Positions 11,969-22,035 of a stretch of 64,000 nt of DNA are shown here, one piece after another. The position numbers and the translations under genes were made by a program. The stretch spans positions 62,001 through 126,000 of the forward strand of contig JALNQF010000097.1 of assembly GCA_028456385.1 (NCBI GenBank), read 5' to 3'. Numbering within the stretch: position 1 is the stretch's first letter; every line of letters starts with the position of its first letter. Source of the DNA: Ophiosphaerella korrae. Lineage: Eukaryota > Ascomycota > Dothideomycetes > Pleosporales > Phaeosphaeriaceae. A model generated the notes under the pieces. The model ran no database searches. It was not told the DNA's origin and worked only from the letters and a program-made list of their open reading frames with translations.

Positions 11969-13135
11969 ATGTCTTAACAACAACAAAAAATTATCTCTGA
12001 AAAAGAAGGTAGGCTTAAGCTTGCTATCGAAGCTCTCGCTGCAGGCCAATTTTAAAGCCAACGACGCGCTGCTGCAGCTTTTAACGTCCGTTAACAGTAG
12101 ATCTCTGATAGACTTAAAGGAATCGCTCTACGCGCAATAACACGTCCTAGTTCCTAGAAACTTTTAAGAACTAAAGATCAATTAGTTGTTCAATATATTC
12201 TTAACCTTAACTAACAAGGATTTACGCCCTAGCTCTGTAAGGTAGTAGATATAGCTAATAAACTTCTAGCTAAGCGTAGTAGAGAGCCTATTAGCAAGAA
12301 CTAGGCTAAACGCTTTATATCGCGTTCTAATAAGCTTAAAATAGCGTTTAATTAAGCAAAGGATTGCTGGAGAATACTCTAGGAAGATCCTAAAGTTTGC
12401 AACGCGTAGTTTAAGCTTATAGTAGAGACTAAAGCTAAATATAGGGTGTAGGATAAGGACGTCTATAATTTTAATAAGACTAGCTTCTAGATAAGAGTAA
12501 TTAGGTTAATAAAGGTCGCTACGGGTTTAGAAAGGTGTAATAAACTTATACTTACTTAGGGTAGCAATTGTAAGTAGACTATAATAATCTAGGGCATTGT
12601 CACGCTACAGGCCGCAGTAGGCCGTAGCTGCGCAAGAGCGCAAGACAAGGGCTCCGAGGGCCCTTGGGCAATATATACTGTTCTACTCCTGTATTCAACG
12701 TTGTTGAATACTTGGTTACCTTTTTGGGTTTGTTTAGCGCAGTGGAGTAGAGCTGCGACATAACAGGCATCTATATAGTAGGGTATGCAATCCTACTATT
12801 TATTATCTACAAAGGACGCGTCTACATCTCTACCTAGTATAAAGAGGAAGGAATACTATCTAATTAGAAGCTTTTAGTTTTAGAGAATAGCTAGATAACA
12901 AATATACTTAGTCTAGAGTAGTTAAAGCACTTTAACGCGTATATAGTAGCTAGAGAGGCTTTAATAGCTGCGCAGAAGGGTAAGAAGGCTCATAGTAGGG
13001 GTGATTAGGAAAGGGCTTAGCTAGGTCAACGGCGCTGTGGGAACTGCGGGAAGACTAGGTACAACGCGCGAACGTGCCAGGAAGATGAAGAGACTTCTGA
13101 ATCAGATAGTGTTATAGTAGTAGGGGGTACTAAGT
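11969..13135 (+). pseudogene. Pogo/Fot1-like transposase, heavily mutated
   Basis: The third codon after the ATG is already a stop. Past it the frame still reads like the N-terminal helix-turn-helix of fungal pogo transposases (KEGRLKLAIEALAAGQF), then an HTH_Tnp_Tc5-like part (QYILNLN, AKRFISRSNKLKIAFN) and the start of the DDE domain (KYRV.DKDVYNFNKTSF). The C-terminus keeps the zinc-knuckle-like RRCGNCGKTRYNARTCQ and an acidic tail. Stops are mostly TAG and TAA in place of CAG and CAA, as expected from repeat-induced point mutation. The DDE part is also split by the LTR at 12598. Confidence 0.8.
12598..12765. mobile_element. Solo LTR (168 bp) inside the pogo remnant
   Basis: The block begins TGTCACGCTACAGG and ends GCTGCGACATAACA, the TG...CA ends expected of a long terminal repeat. 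It is flanked by a perfect 5-bp duplication GGCAT (12593-12597 and 12766-12770). Its base composition is GC-rich against the TA-rich host, so it inserted after, or escaped, most of the mutation that affected the pogo element. No internal retrotransposon sequence remains. Confidence 0.82.
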
Positions 13136-14168
13136 AGAGTTTATTATCAACCCCCAAAGTTGTGGTGTTCGCAATGCCAAGAAAAAGTGACCGGCTCACT
13201 GGTGCTTTACGTTATACCACGTTGATAGAGCTCTTACTAAGTATAAGCTGCTGAGTGGCCAGGAGCTCCATCTTACATAAACTATAACTCAGTGTTTAGG
13301 CGTAGCCAGCCATCAATAAGAGGAACAATCCTCTCACAGTAGCTCTCCTTATTAATACTCTTCCACTCCTTCTCCCAGAATAAAGATGGCCCCTTTGCTA
13401 CGCCCGAAAAACAGCCCCAGAACATCCACCCACGCTTCTTACGTACTTTATCAACCAGGCAAGTAGCATCAAGCTCCTCACCAGGTCTCCTTGTTACCCA
13501 CACTCTCTTATGCCTCCCTCCTATGACCCATATTTCATCGCTCCAGAGGATAGTCCACCACTGCTCTAGGGTCCAGTTGACGTAAGCTTCTACCCACGCA
13601 CGCCGTATCTGTCGATTGGCCTTAGAAAAAGGAGGTTTGGTTCGAGCTACGCGTCGTACATACCCTCTACTTCGAAGAGCGCCTCTAATAACGTGTTCTG
13701 AGACCTGCCAGGCAGCAAAGGGGCCCTCAGCAAGGCGAACGTAGCTCATCTGCCGTGTATCTCGTAATTGTTGTATATACGCTATAAGTTCATCTACTTA
13801 GGCGTCGCTGAGTCGTCGTTTTAGTCCAGTACGCTTCTTAGGAGTGACGCGTAGGCAGTATATTACATAGCCAACTTGTCGCTCAGTAATCTTAAGCAGG
13901 TCTGCAATATAGGCCTGGGAATAGCCGGCTAGGTGTAAAGTCTGTATTTAAAGCCTTTGATCGCGCGTAAGGTACGTATGGCGGCGGGGTGTAGATGGAG
14001 GCGACATAGTTATATTATATTGTGTTAGGAAAGCAGAGACTGCGTACAGACATAGGTACAAAAATTTCAATACGAATATAGTGGATTTGATGTATTTGAG
14101 TTAGTAGTGCGTATTTGCAAACCCCTGTCTCCAGGACCCACCTACACTACCTAACCCTGATACCATAG

Positions 14169-15134
14169 TAGTATTTAAAAGGCTGATGATTAGTCTAGTG
14201 TCGTGCATTTTGTACGTGCCTGACTCAGGAATACAGGGGTCTATCTCGTGTCCTATGAAAGCATATATGGGACCTAAAACGCTTCAAAAGCTACGAAGAA
14301 TGTTTGGTCTTACAGGAACCCAGATCGCAAGACAGCAAGAGCGTAAGAGAAATGCGTTATGGTAGAACTGAAAGCTAGCACTGTCTTACCCTCTTCTGAT
14401 AATTAACGTGCATTGAGACACGGTCAACATCCCACCAAACTGTAACGCTCTGGAAGATTCTTGACGACCGATCATGCCTTGATTGGCGGCGTTTTGGATT
14501 CAAACCAGCCACGGTGGTGGGGCAAAACGTAAATATGTAAAAGCTTGAAAATGCCACTTCAGAAAACAAGATACGTCCTATATTTCGAGCTGGATAGAAC
14601 GGGTACCTCAGTCCAAGGAAATTGAATTCTAACCCACAAGATAACAGAACCTTTGCCTTTCCGACCCAAAGCTGGTGTACCATATCTTGGCTTTCTCATA
14701 GACCCTCTTATAGAATATTAAGGATGAGCGATATATCTTACTTAATCGGTCTCTTCAAATAGCTCATCAAACCTGTCATCGCATAGAGCGCAGCGTACTC
14801 TGTTCTTATCACTTTAAAGGCAGCTAGCTATACTCTATGACAAGTGTGACATAAGTTTCAACTTATCTTAAACAATAACGATGCTCTAACGCGCGAGGCT
14901 CTATCTGCGTTACAACTGAAGAATGCTAGGTGGCTTAGTCAAGAATACGCATTGGGCCTCCCCACAAGCTTTCCTGATTTTCCAACTCTGAATATTGGAA
15001 GGTGTTCTTCCTTTGCTCGGTAGCTTGACAAACAACGGAATCTTGAAATAGGCTTCGAGCATAAAGATATGGTATCCTTGTATTTCATAATCGATACGCG
15101 TGAGGCATACCACAGCTAGATGTGATGTTATAGG
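14169..15134. other. Intergenic region, no confident gene
   Basis: About 1 kb between the Tc1 element and a decayed reading frame. Open frames exist (for example minus strand 14375-14683) but I recognise no domain or splicing pattern. It may be further transposon debris. Confidence 0.4.
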
Positions 15135-15455
15135 CAGTCAGCAGTAGCAGAAGAGCTCATCGAAGCATACTGCATGTCTTCGCAGGAAGGGCCTGCTCCG
15201 CCACAATTACAGGAAGAACCCACCGAAACACCAAAACCAGAAAAGCCTGTCAACACAGTAACACAGGAAGAGCCCGCGCAGGCCCTGTGATGAGACGAAC
15301 GGCAAGCTACACTCGCCATGGGCGTTGTGGTTGAGAGTATTGAGATTGGAAAGCATTACCATCGTGGTATCGAAGGGCGGCCCATCTGGGACTAGCGGGA
15401 AACGCGCATCAACGTAATGTTACGCGAGGCTTTGAGCAAAGGGTTCAGAGCGTAA
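15135..15455 (+). pseudogene. Decayed reading frame, unknown protein
   Basis: One frame runs from 15135 to 15455 and reads as protein-like: SAVAEELIEAYCMSSQEG, an acidic Pro/Glu-rich linker, then VVVESIEIGKHYHRGIEGRP and RINVMLREALSKGFRA. It is broken by TGA-TGA at 15288-15293 and TAG at 15393; each could derive from CGA or CAG by one C-to-T change. I do not recognise the family. It may be a fragment of a mobile element or of a host gene. Confidence 0.4.
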
Positions 15456-15764
15456 GGGAAAGCTTAATTAATATGCTGCAGCTATATTCGGTGTAGTTAC
15501 AAGACGTTGCGTAAAGAAGAGAAGTAAGAAGAGCAAGAACTCAATAGGAATCGCGCCCTGCTTCTGCAGTCTGTGCACTCTTGGCATGCCGAGAATAGGA
15601 ATAGTATAGTGGTCACGTAAGCTACGGTAGCTACCGTGACACCATACTATCACTCGTACTATTAGTTCTATTAGCTAACTCTCTACTAACACCCCCCTGT
15701 TTATTCGCGATAATATATATCTATAAAGAGCTTAGTAGGCTAGTAAATAGGTATAGGTTAGGTA
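15456..15764. other. Intergenic region with palindrome
   Basis: About 300 bp without a gene. It contains the imperfect palindrome at 15601-15650, followed by a TA-rich stretch. Possibly LTR-type debris. Confidence 0.4.
15601..15650. repeat. Imperfect palindrome
   Basis: The arm ATAGTATAGTGGTCACG (15601-15617) pairs with CGTGACACCATACTAT (15635-15650) apart from two mismatches. The centre holds two near-copies of GCTACGGTAGCTAC. It could fold as a hairpin or be the terminus of a degraded element. Confidence 0.6.
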
Positions 15765-15979
15765 TGTGACGGGTGCTGTGCGAAGCACAAGCAATAGGTC
15801 ACATGAATACGAGCTGACCTCGCGACGCATAGGCCCCTTAAGGGCCTAGCGCCCTCACAGCTGCCTTTTAAGGCCTGCGCATCTTGTGTCTACCTTTCCT
15901 CTCCATCTTAGGATAGCTGAAATAGAGCCAACTTATCCCATCGCACTACGCCATAGTAAAGACTGAGCCCGTCCTCACA
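15765..15979. mobile_element. LTR-like block, probable solo LTR
   Basis: The 215-bp block opens TGTGACGGGTGC and closes GCCCGTCCTCACA, so its ends are TG...CA and also imperfectly complementary. The 5-bp flanks (AGGTA and GTGTA) match at only three positions, so no clear target duplication survives. It ends 63 bp before the start codon of the homeodomain pseudogene, so that gene's original promoter may have been displaced. Confidence 0.5.
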
Positions 15980-16042
15980 GTGTATGCCAAGAGTAGATTC
16001 TACTTGAAAATAGCGTCAGACGCTCCTATTGAGGCTATTGCT

Positions 16043-18274
16043 ATGTCTTTTGATTCTGGGAATACGAATGAAGACGAGCTTACGACTCCTGATTTGTCTC
16101 AGTATGGGGCTGCCAATTTCCCCAGCCGCGTGTTGCAGTTTTTTGAGGCAAATTTGCTGCTGAAAGTAAGACTTGAAGATATCTCAACGTTGCAGCCCCT
16201 GCTCGAAACGCTCCGAGCAACAACAAAGTCCAGGGAAAACCCCGAACGATCGGCTGAACACGATCAAGATGTGAAACCAAGACGAATAGAATTCTCGTCC
16301 GAGGCGAGAAAGCTGCTGGAGGAGCATTTCGTGTTGAATCCATATGTCGACGCCAGGACTGCCAAGCAATTCTCTGAAAAGACAGGTCAGACTATAAAGA
16401 GCGTCAAAACATGGTTCGCCAATGCAAGATCGCACAAACAGAAAGACTCTGGTAAGCTTAGAACTTCACTATGCTATCCTGCATCTAAGAACAACAAACG
16501 CTGCATGCGTGGCTAATGAAGACATCAGCTCTTTCGCCATACCCAGAGTCAGCTCAAAAGGGTATTTCGAATATTCAACGACAGGATTTGAGTGAACAAG
16601 CGAGAAGGTAATATATCTTTTAGTGCCATCCCCTCTCAAGCTGACTTCTGCAAGAACACATTGTGAAAAGGAAAGGATGTATGTAGAGAAGCTTGAACAA
16701 GAAGAACGCCGACCCAAAGAAAGCGCAAAATATTTTCCTACACCGACTGGGACCTTTGACCCTGCGCTGTCGCCTTTCCTTACATGCAGTGCCCGAGCCA
16801 TGTTTCCTAATAAACCTCTGCAGACTCTGCCCCCCGAACATAGGACAAAGCCTTACTTTCCACCTTGTTCTCCATCTACCCAACTTCCTCCACTTCGTCC
16901 GCTTTCCAATACACCTCCTACTCCCCTTCATATTCATCTATTCACACCGACTCTCAATCCTCAAATTGAGCATCAAGAAAGAGGTAGAAACCTGCTCCGC
17001 TCAGAAATGGCACCAGCCTCACGCATCACTCCATGGTACCAAGACGGGAAATCAAGTCTATCTAACTTCTGTGCACCTCCTTCACGACCACCAAGCGTAA
17101 CCCGCTCTACCTCAGTCGGAAGTGTAATGAGCTGGACTAGTCACAGATCCGTAGATCCACGTGGGCCACGCCAGGGACGAAAAAGTTGGGAGCCCGCTGT
17201 CACTGACACGAACTTCGCCTAGTGCTCTTCAATATAGGTTACCGACTCTGTTCAATCTCCCGCCTGTCTTCAAACCAGCGGTTCTTCTTTAATACCTATG
17301 GCGCCATCTCCCAAACCGAGTATACAATACATGACGATAAAAAACAATCAAGGAAACTCAGTTCAAATCCCAGTAGTTGTACAAGCTACTAGCGAAGCTA
17401 CTGATGAAAAACGAAAGCGTAATGCTGCTACTTCCGCACGTTTCAAAGCAAGGTGGAAGGAAAAGATGCGAGAGGCCGTGTCATGATTGGAGGAACAACT
17501 TCGAGATGCTCTTGAAGGTACAGACTATTACCGCATGGAGAGAGATTACTACAGAACTATTGTCTTCTAGCAACTGCCGCCTCCAGAACAATGTTTCGCG
17601 CGGCCGCCGTCTCCACGACTCAGACGAATGTTTCGATCCACTCAAGAAGCTCTTAGAGAAAATTCGCCCACACAAGACTTCAAACAAGGTCCTGAGCCTC
17701 CATTAAAGCAAGGGTCAGTCATTTTCTGCACATCGCCCACTTGTGGTGAATAATTCAAGCACAAATGTGAATGGGCTCGCCATAAAGAAGGTAAACACTA
17801 CTGTCCTTATTTCTGGGTATGCTGCTCGGAAGATCTAGAAAGCGAACCTACTCTACTAGCTCAATGTTTCATATGCAAAAAGAAAGACGTTTCCACTGCG
17901 CACATCGCCACAGAACACTTTAGCCTATGTAAAGCCAAGGATCCTAACTCTCGTAGTTTCATGAGGGAAGATCACCTCGCGCAGCATATCAAAGGAACGC
18001 ATCTCAAACCTCTTGGCATATCGACAGCCGTTTCGAAGTATCTACTGCCAGCCTGGAAGATCGACAACCCATCCAGCCATGATTTGCTCTGAACTGTGGT
18101 TTTTGTGGCGAGACTTTTGATGAATGGGCAAAGCGACAAGACCATGTGCGGGCACATCTCCGTAGTAAGTCGAACACTGGACTGCAATACAAACTGGGAT
18201 GGTGGCCGGGATGGTCTCTTCGGAAGGAGCTAGACCAGGGTGATATATTATGCCCCCAAATGTGTACTACCTGA
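16043..18274 (+). pseudogene. Homeodomain + bZIP-like + C2H2 regulator, decayed
   Basis: Exon 1 is 16043-16451. An intron (16452-16521) leads to one frame that runs to 18089. In order it encodes: a homeodomain (about residues 80-136; RRIEFSSEARKLLEEHF to SVKTWFANARSHKQK, the third-helix WFxNxR motif); a Pro/Ser-rich middle; a bZIP-like basic region (DEKRKRNAATSARFKARWKEK, about 17415) with LEEQLRDALE; then C2H2-type fingers (FCTSPTCGE.FKHKCEWARH, CFICKKKDVSTAHIATEH, and LNCGFCGETFDEW after a frameshift near 18089). Stops interrupt it at 16593, 17220, 17235, 17484, 17568, 17751 and 18090. Each is TGA, TAG or TAA and most fit a single C-to-T change of CGA, CAG or CAA. Homeodomain-C2H2 proteins are known in fungi; the bZIP-like segment between is unusual. 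It is probably non-functional. Confidence 0.68.
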
Positions 18275-19662
18275 TCTTGCTATAGACTAAAATATACTCA
18301 AAATAGCATCTAAGTATTGTGAAATACTAGTCCTAGCCCGTACCACAAACCTGAATATTCTTAGATTTGATCAGATGCCCTGGACTGTCCAGAAAGACAC
18401 TCTCATAGTGAGACCACATGCCCTGGATCAAATTTCCTAACACTGCAATGCATATTTGAGTTCCATGCCCTGCACAACGCAATAAGTCCAGGTCTCTCAA
18501 AGCATTCACTAATACCCACGAATGGGGCTTATCAATTTTCAAGCCGCAAAACCAGGCTCTACTGTATTAGCATACTCATCCACTCAAACATAAATCATAA
18601 ACCAGCACACGACACATCAAACCCAATAGAAGAAAGAATTTTTCTTGCATTAACTCGTGTTTCACGGTACATAGCAACACCACAACAAGGGGGAAAAAAC
18701 ACAGGCAAAAAAACACGAGATGGCACATGGCACGGTCTTTCGCAAAAAGAACAAACACACACACCAAATAAACTAGAGGAAATACGCCCCCCACCCCCCC
18801 AAACCCCACCTCACACAATCTCTCGTGCTTCCCAAGCCTCACCGGAGGCAAGCACAGGTATAAGGAAAAAAAGATACAAGGGAAAAAGGTAGATGTGATA
18901 TTGCATAGCACACACACATACACACACACGCAGAGACACATGATCAAGCCTCCAACCAGATTCTGTCTTATTCCTCTTCTTTCATCTTTCTTCGTCTCGC
19001 GATACCAAAAACGTGGGAAAATGTGTTCGCAATGTTATATCTGGGATCCAACAAACTCGACTCCAACGCCACATAGCCCAGAAAGGTGGAGCGAGTGAGT
19101 GGTACACCGGAACCGGAAAAGGGAGACCGCGACCAAAAACAATGGAGTGCGATTTCAATGCGCCAGGAAACGCCACTGAGAAATCGGGTGAGAGAGATTT
19201 ACGCAGTAAAGTAGAGAATAATCAAGTAGGATAGAATCCGCCGTTATTTCCGCGTTTCCATGCTCCGAGATGGAATAACTATAAAAAAAAAAAGAAAAAT
19301 AGCAGATATTGACGGAAGGATGGATGAATCAAAAAAGGGTAGTAAGAGGGTATATGAGCGATTTTTATTTTATCCAATGCCTTCAACCAGATCTTGGACT
19401 CTTGAACATTTTCTTATGCAATGAGAGTGCAGGTTATTTGTCATGCGAGCGTGTCTCGTCTGAAGACCATGCTCCCCACGACGGCACGGACTTGGATGGA
19501 GTGAGCTGAGATCTACGAGTGTCAGCAAACGAGTCTCAGTGTGCACGGATGCCTTGATCACCCAATTGTAATCGAAGTCGCCGGAATGGCGTCAACGATT
19601 ATACCTGAGTGAGAAGGATCCTGTGGCACATTGGGACTAGTCTGCGAGCAAAACTTGTGAGA
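18275..19662. other. Intergenic region, no gene seen
   Basis: 1.4 kb between the regulator pseudogene and the 3' end of the SomA-like gene. It contains purine-rich and CA-rich low-complexity tracts (18660-18930) and an A-run near 19282. Part of it is probably the 3' untranslated region of the SomA-like gene. Confidence 0.5.
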
Positions 19663-22035
19663 CTACATGTCACCACCAACTTCAGTAACGTTTTGGAAGT
19701 CAAATTCCCCGGTTAGTGAGCCAAAAGCATCGTCGTTGGGATTTTGGAGGAACGAGTCGAAATCGAAATTCTCGAGGGCCGTCTCATCGGCAAAGCTACC
19801 AAGTCCAAGATCGAATGGAGCGGGCTTCTCAATGTCAGTATACAATATATCATAAGAATGAGTCGAAGCACTTACATTGGTTTCATCAAGGTTGCCGAAG
19901 GGAGGTTCCATTGGCTGCTGTGGTATGGACTGAGGCGGTACCTGTTGTGGGGCGCTATGCGGAAATCCTGTCTTTGGGTGTGGTGTGACCGGCGCGACAG
20001 GTGTGGATGTTGTGGGAGTAGGGGGCTCCTCGCCATTTGATGCAGCTGGTGTGGCACCTGCATTAGGCCCTTTCTTATTTCCAGGCTTCTAAAATGAATA
20101 TCAACGATGCACAATAATGCAGAGAGAACATGCAACTTTACCTTGGCATTATCCTTGGTAGCCTTCTTCTTCGGGTTGGGCTTGTTTGCTGATGACGGTG
20201 TGGGTGGGGCTTGGTTCGACTGCGACGGAGAGGGCTCAGGCCGGGGTTGGTCGTTGGCAGGAGCAGGAGGCGGGGCCATGGGGCGTTGCTGAACATTCTG
20301 ACCCATGGGACCACCCATTGGCTGGCCTGGCATCATGCCTGGTTGCTGTTGAGGATTTCCACGCCATACACCGTTTGGTTGCATCTGTCCGTTGCGTACG
20401 GCCTCCATTTGTTGAGGGGTCAATTGCTGGCCGTTGAAGTTGGCGCCGGGATGCGAGCTTGGGGGTCTCATCATCGGACTTTGATGTTGCATCTGTGGGT
20501 AGAACTGTGGTGGCATACCTGGGGGCGCAAGGGCGGGGTCGAACGGCATATTTGGTGCTGGTGAGTTGCGTTGCTGTTGCATGGCACCTTCGGGCAGCGG
20601 TGAGCCTGGCAGCTGGCCCAATTTGGGTGTCCCTCTCTTCATGTCTTGTGGGTTGGGCGATGGACCAGGTCGGTTTCCTTGAGGCGACATTGCGTTTGTG
20701 GGGAATCCTGGGGCGCCTACGCCGCCTTGGTGTTGAGGCCCAGTCATGTTATCCTGTTCCTGGCGGGCCATGAGGAGGCGCTTTTTGTTTTGTTGCTCTA
20801 GCAGCATAAGCTGCATCTGGTAGTCCTGAAGGGCATGGTTGCCTTGCTGAGGCTGGCCCGGGGCGGGTGGGTTCATGTTAGGCCGCGGGCCATTGCCGGC
20901 GAACATATCGTTCGCACCTTCCAGGCCGGGTTGGGCCATGGGTGAGCCTTGGACACCAGAATTCATGCCCTGAGGGGACGCAGTGTTATTCAATGCCACT
21001 CTCTGTTGTTGGGCCAGGCTTTGGGCATATACCTCGATGTTCTTCTGCTGCGCATTTTGGCCGGGCTGACCAAACTCTCCAAATTGGTTCCCTGGTACAC
21101 CATTGTTCATTCCGCCTGGGGGCATAAGGCATTAGTCTCTCTGTACAAAATATACGTGTCCATTTAGGCGGACATACCTTCCATGCGCGGCCGTTTGCTG
21201 GGTGATGGGGCGCCCTCATTCAGACCAGGCGATTGCGGGCGCCCACCATTCATGTCCATACCGGAAGGGTCTCTCTGCATTTGCGCGGCCATCAAGGCTT
21301 GGTTCTTCAGGGGATTAATGTTGCCCATTGGATTGCCGTTACTAGTGCACGTTAGCTATCGTCTTGGCAGATACACGGCGTTGGTACGAAGGCGTACGGT
21401 CGGTTGTTCATAACGGCGGCCCGCTTGAGATCATTGGTTGCGCCGTTGACCATTCCGTTGCGCATCATGTTCTGATATTGTGAGTTCATAGGATTGTTCA
21501 TCATCATGCGCTGGTTGCGCTGTTCATTTTGCAACTGGGCTAGATTCTGCGACAGGGTGAGTAACCGGCGGTGGGGGGGAAGGGGGGGGGGGGGGCAAAT
21601 TACCCGTGTGTGTGCAATGTACTGGGCGCCCTTGGACGGGGCGCCGCCGCGGCTCTTGGTGGCCTGGTAGATGTCCCAGAACTGGATCCACCAATCGAGC
21701 AGGAAGGAGTTGTCGGCCATTTGATTCTGGGGCAGCTGGGGGGCGGGCATGTCGTCGGCAGCGCCGTCGTCCATGTCGATGCCATTGGTTCTATTCTTGG
21801 GACTGAGCTTGGTGCGCGGGCCGGTGGAGAGTTTGAGGCCGCTGTCAAGCATGCTGCGCGCGACCTGGACGTGGTTGTTGCGCAGGAAGTAGTCGTAGAT
21901 GTACGTGTTGAGCTGCTCGCGCGGGTCTGGGTTCATGCGCTTGCCGTGGGCCATGTTGCCCATCATGGGGGTGCCTTCGACGGGGCCGCCGTTGGCGTTC
22001 ATGGCGGCCATCTGCGCCGCCATCTGGTTCTGCAT
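19663..22035 (-). CDS. somA: SomA/Flo8-like LisH transcriptional regulator
   Basis: Six exons: 22035-21604, 21546-21398, 21341-21178, 21115-20142, 20088-19876 and 19827-19663 (2097 nt, 698 residues). A LisH motif lies near residues 30-60 (REQLNTYIYDYFLRNNHVQV ARSML), followed by DNSFLLDWWIQFWDIYQA, as in the Flo8/SomA family. The rest is Gln-, Pro-, Met- and Asn-rich. A nuclear-type basic patch KPNPKKKATKDNAK precedes an acidic C-terminus (ENFDFDSFLQNPNDDAF). These proteins act downstream of cAMP/PKA in adhesion, conidiation and biofilm formation together with PtaB. The ATG at 22035 is the first in frame ahead of the LisH motif. The first intron contains a 14-base G/C homopolymer. Confidence 0.85.

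Larger units (their letters stand above)
11889..13212 (+). mobile_element. Pogo/Fot1-like transposon remnant nested in the Tc1 element
   Basis: Inverted repeats of about 50 bp start ACGTAAAGCACCAGTGAGCC at 11889 and appear complemented at the right end, finishing at 13212. TA duplications lie at 11887-11888 and 13213-13214. The left repeat contains an extra tandem copy of its 17-bp core (AGTGAGCCGGTCA...), so the ends are not quite symmetrical. The interior is a badly mutated transposase, TA-rich, and contains a solo LTR. Confidence 0.88.
11634..14007 (-). pseudogene. Tc1/mariner transposase, interrupted and mutated
   Basis: The reading starts at the ATG at 14007 (MSPPSTPRR). A helix-turn-helix region follows around AYIADLLKITERQVGYV, then the DDE domain with the first aspartate in LWSDEIWV (about 13535). 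The second conserved block DGAPGHSAAYT is near 13270. The third acidic block, PAYLPDLNPIEAVW, lies near 11860, on the far side of the nested pogo element. Removing that element and one copy of its TA joins QRGIT to PIFWPAY in a single frame, which shows where it inserted. In-frame stops (TAA, TAG, TAG-TAA) and at least two frameshifts near the 3' end make it dead. Confidence 0.88.
11529..14168 (-). mobile_element. Tc1/mariner transposon, inactive, host of nested insertions
   Basis: Terminal inverted repeats of about 37 bp begin CTATGGTATCAGGG at 11529 and end in the exact complement at 14168. Both ends are flanked by the TA target duplication (11527-11528 and 14169-14170). The interior carries a transposase pseudogene on the minus strand, interrupted by a second element at 11889-13212. 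Without that insertion the element would be about 1.3 kb, a normal size for the family. Confidence 0.9.

Noticed and set aside
14375..14683. 102-codon minus-strand frame and a TTCAAAC-like T-arm pattern near 14500, considered as a gene or tRNA
   Set aside because: No cloverleaf can be formed around the T-arm-like sequence and the frame has no domain.
18576..18947. 123-codon minus-strand frame rich in Cys, Val and Phe
   Set aside because: It is the complement of CA-rich and A-rich low-complexity DNA and has no family features.
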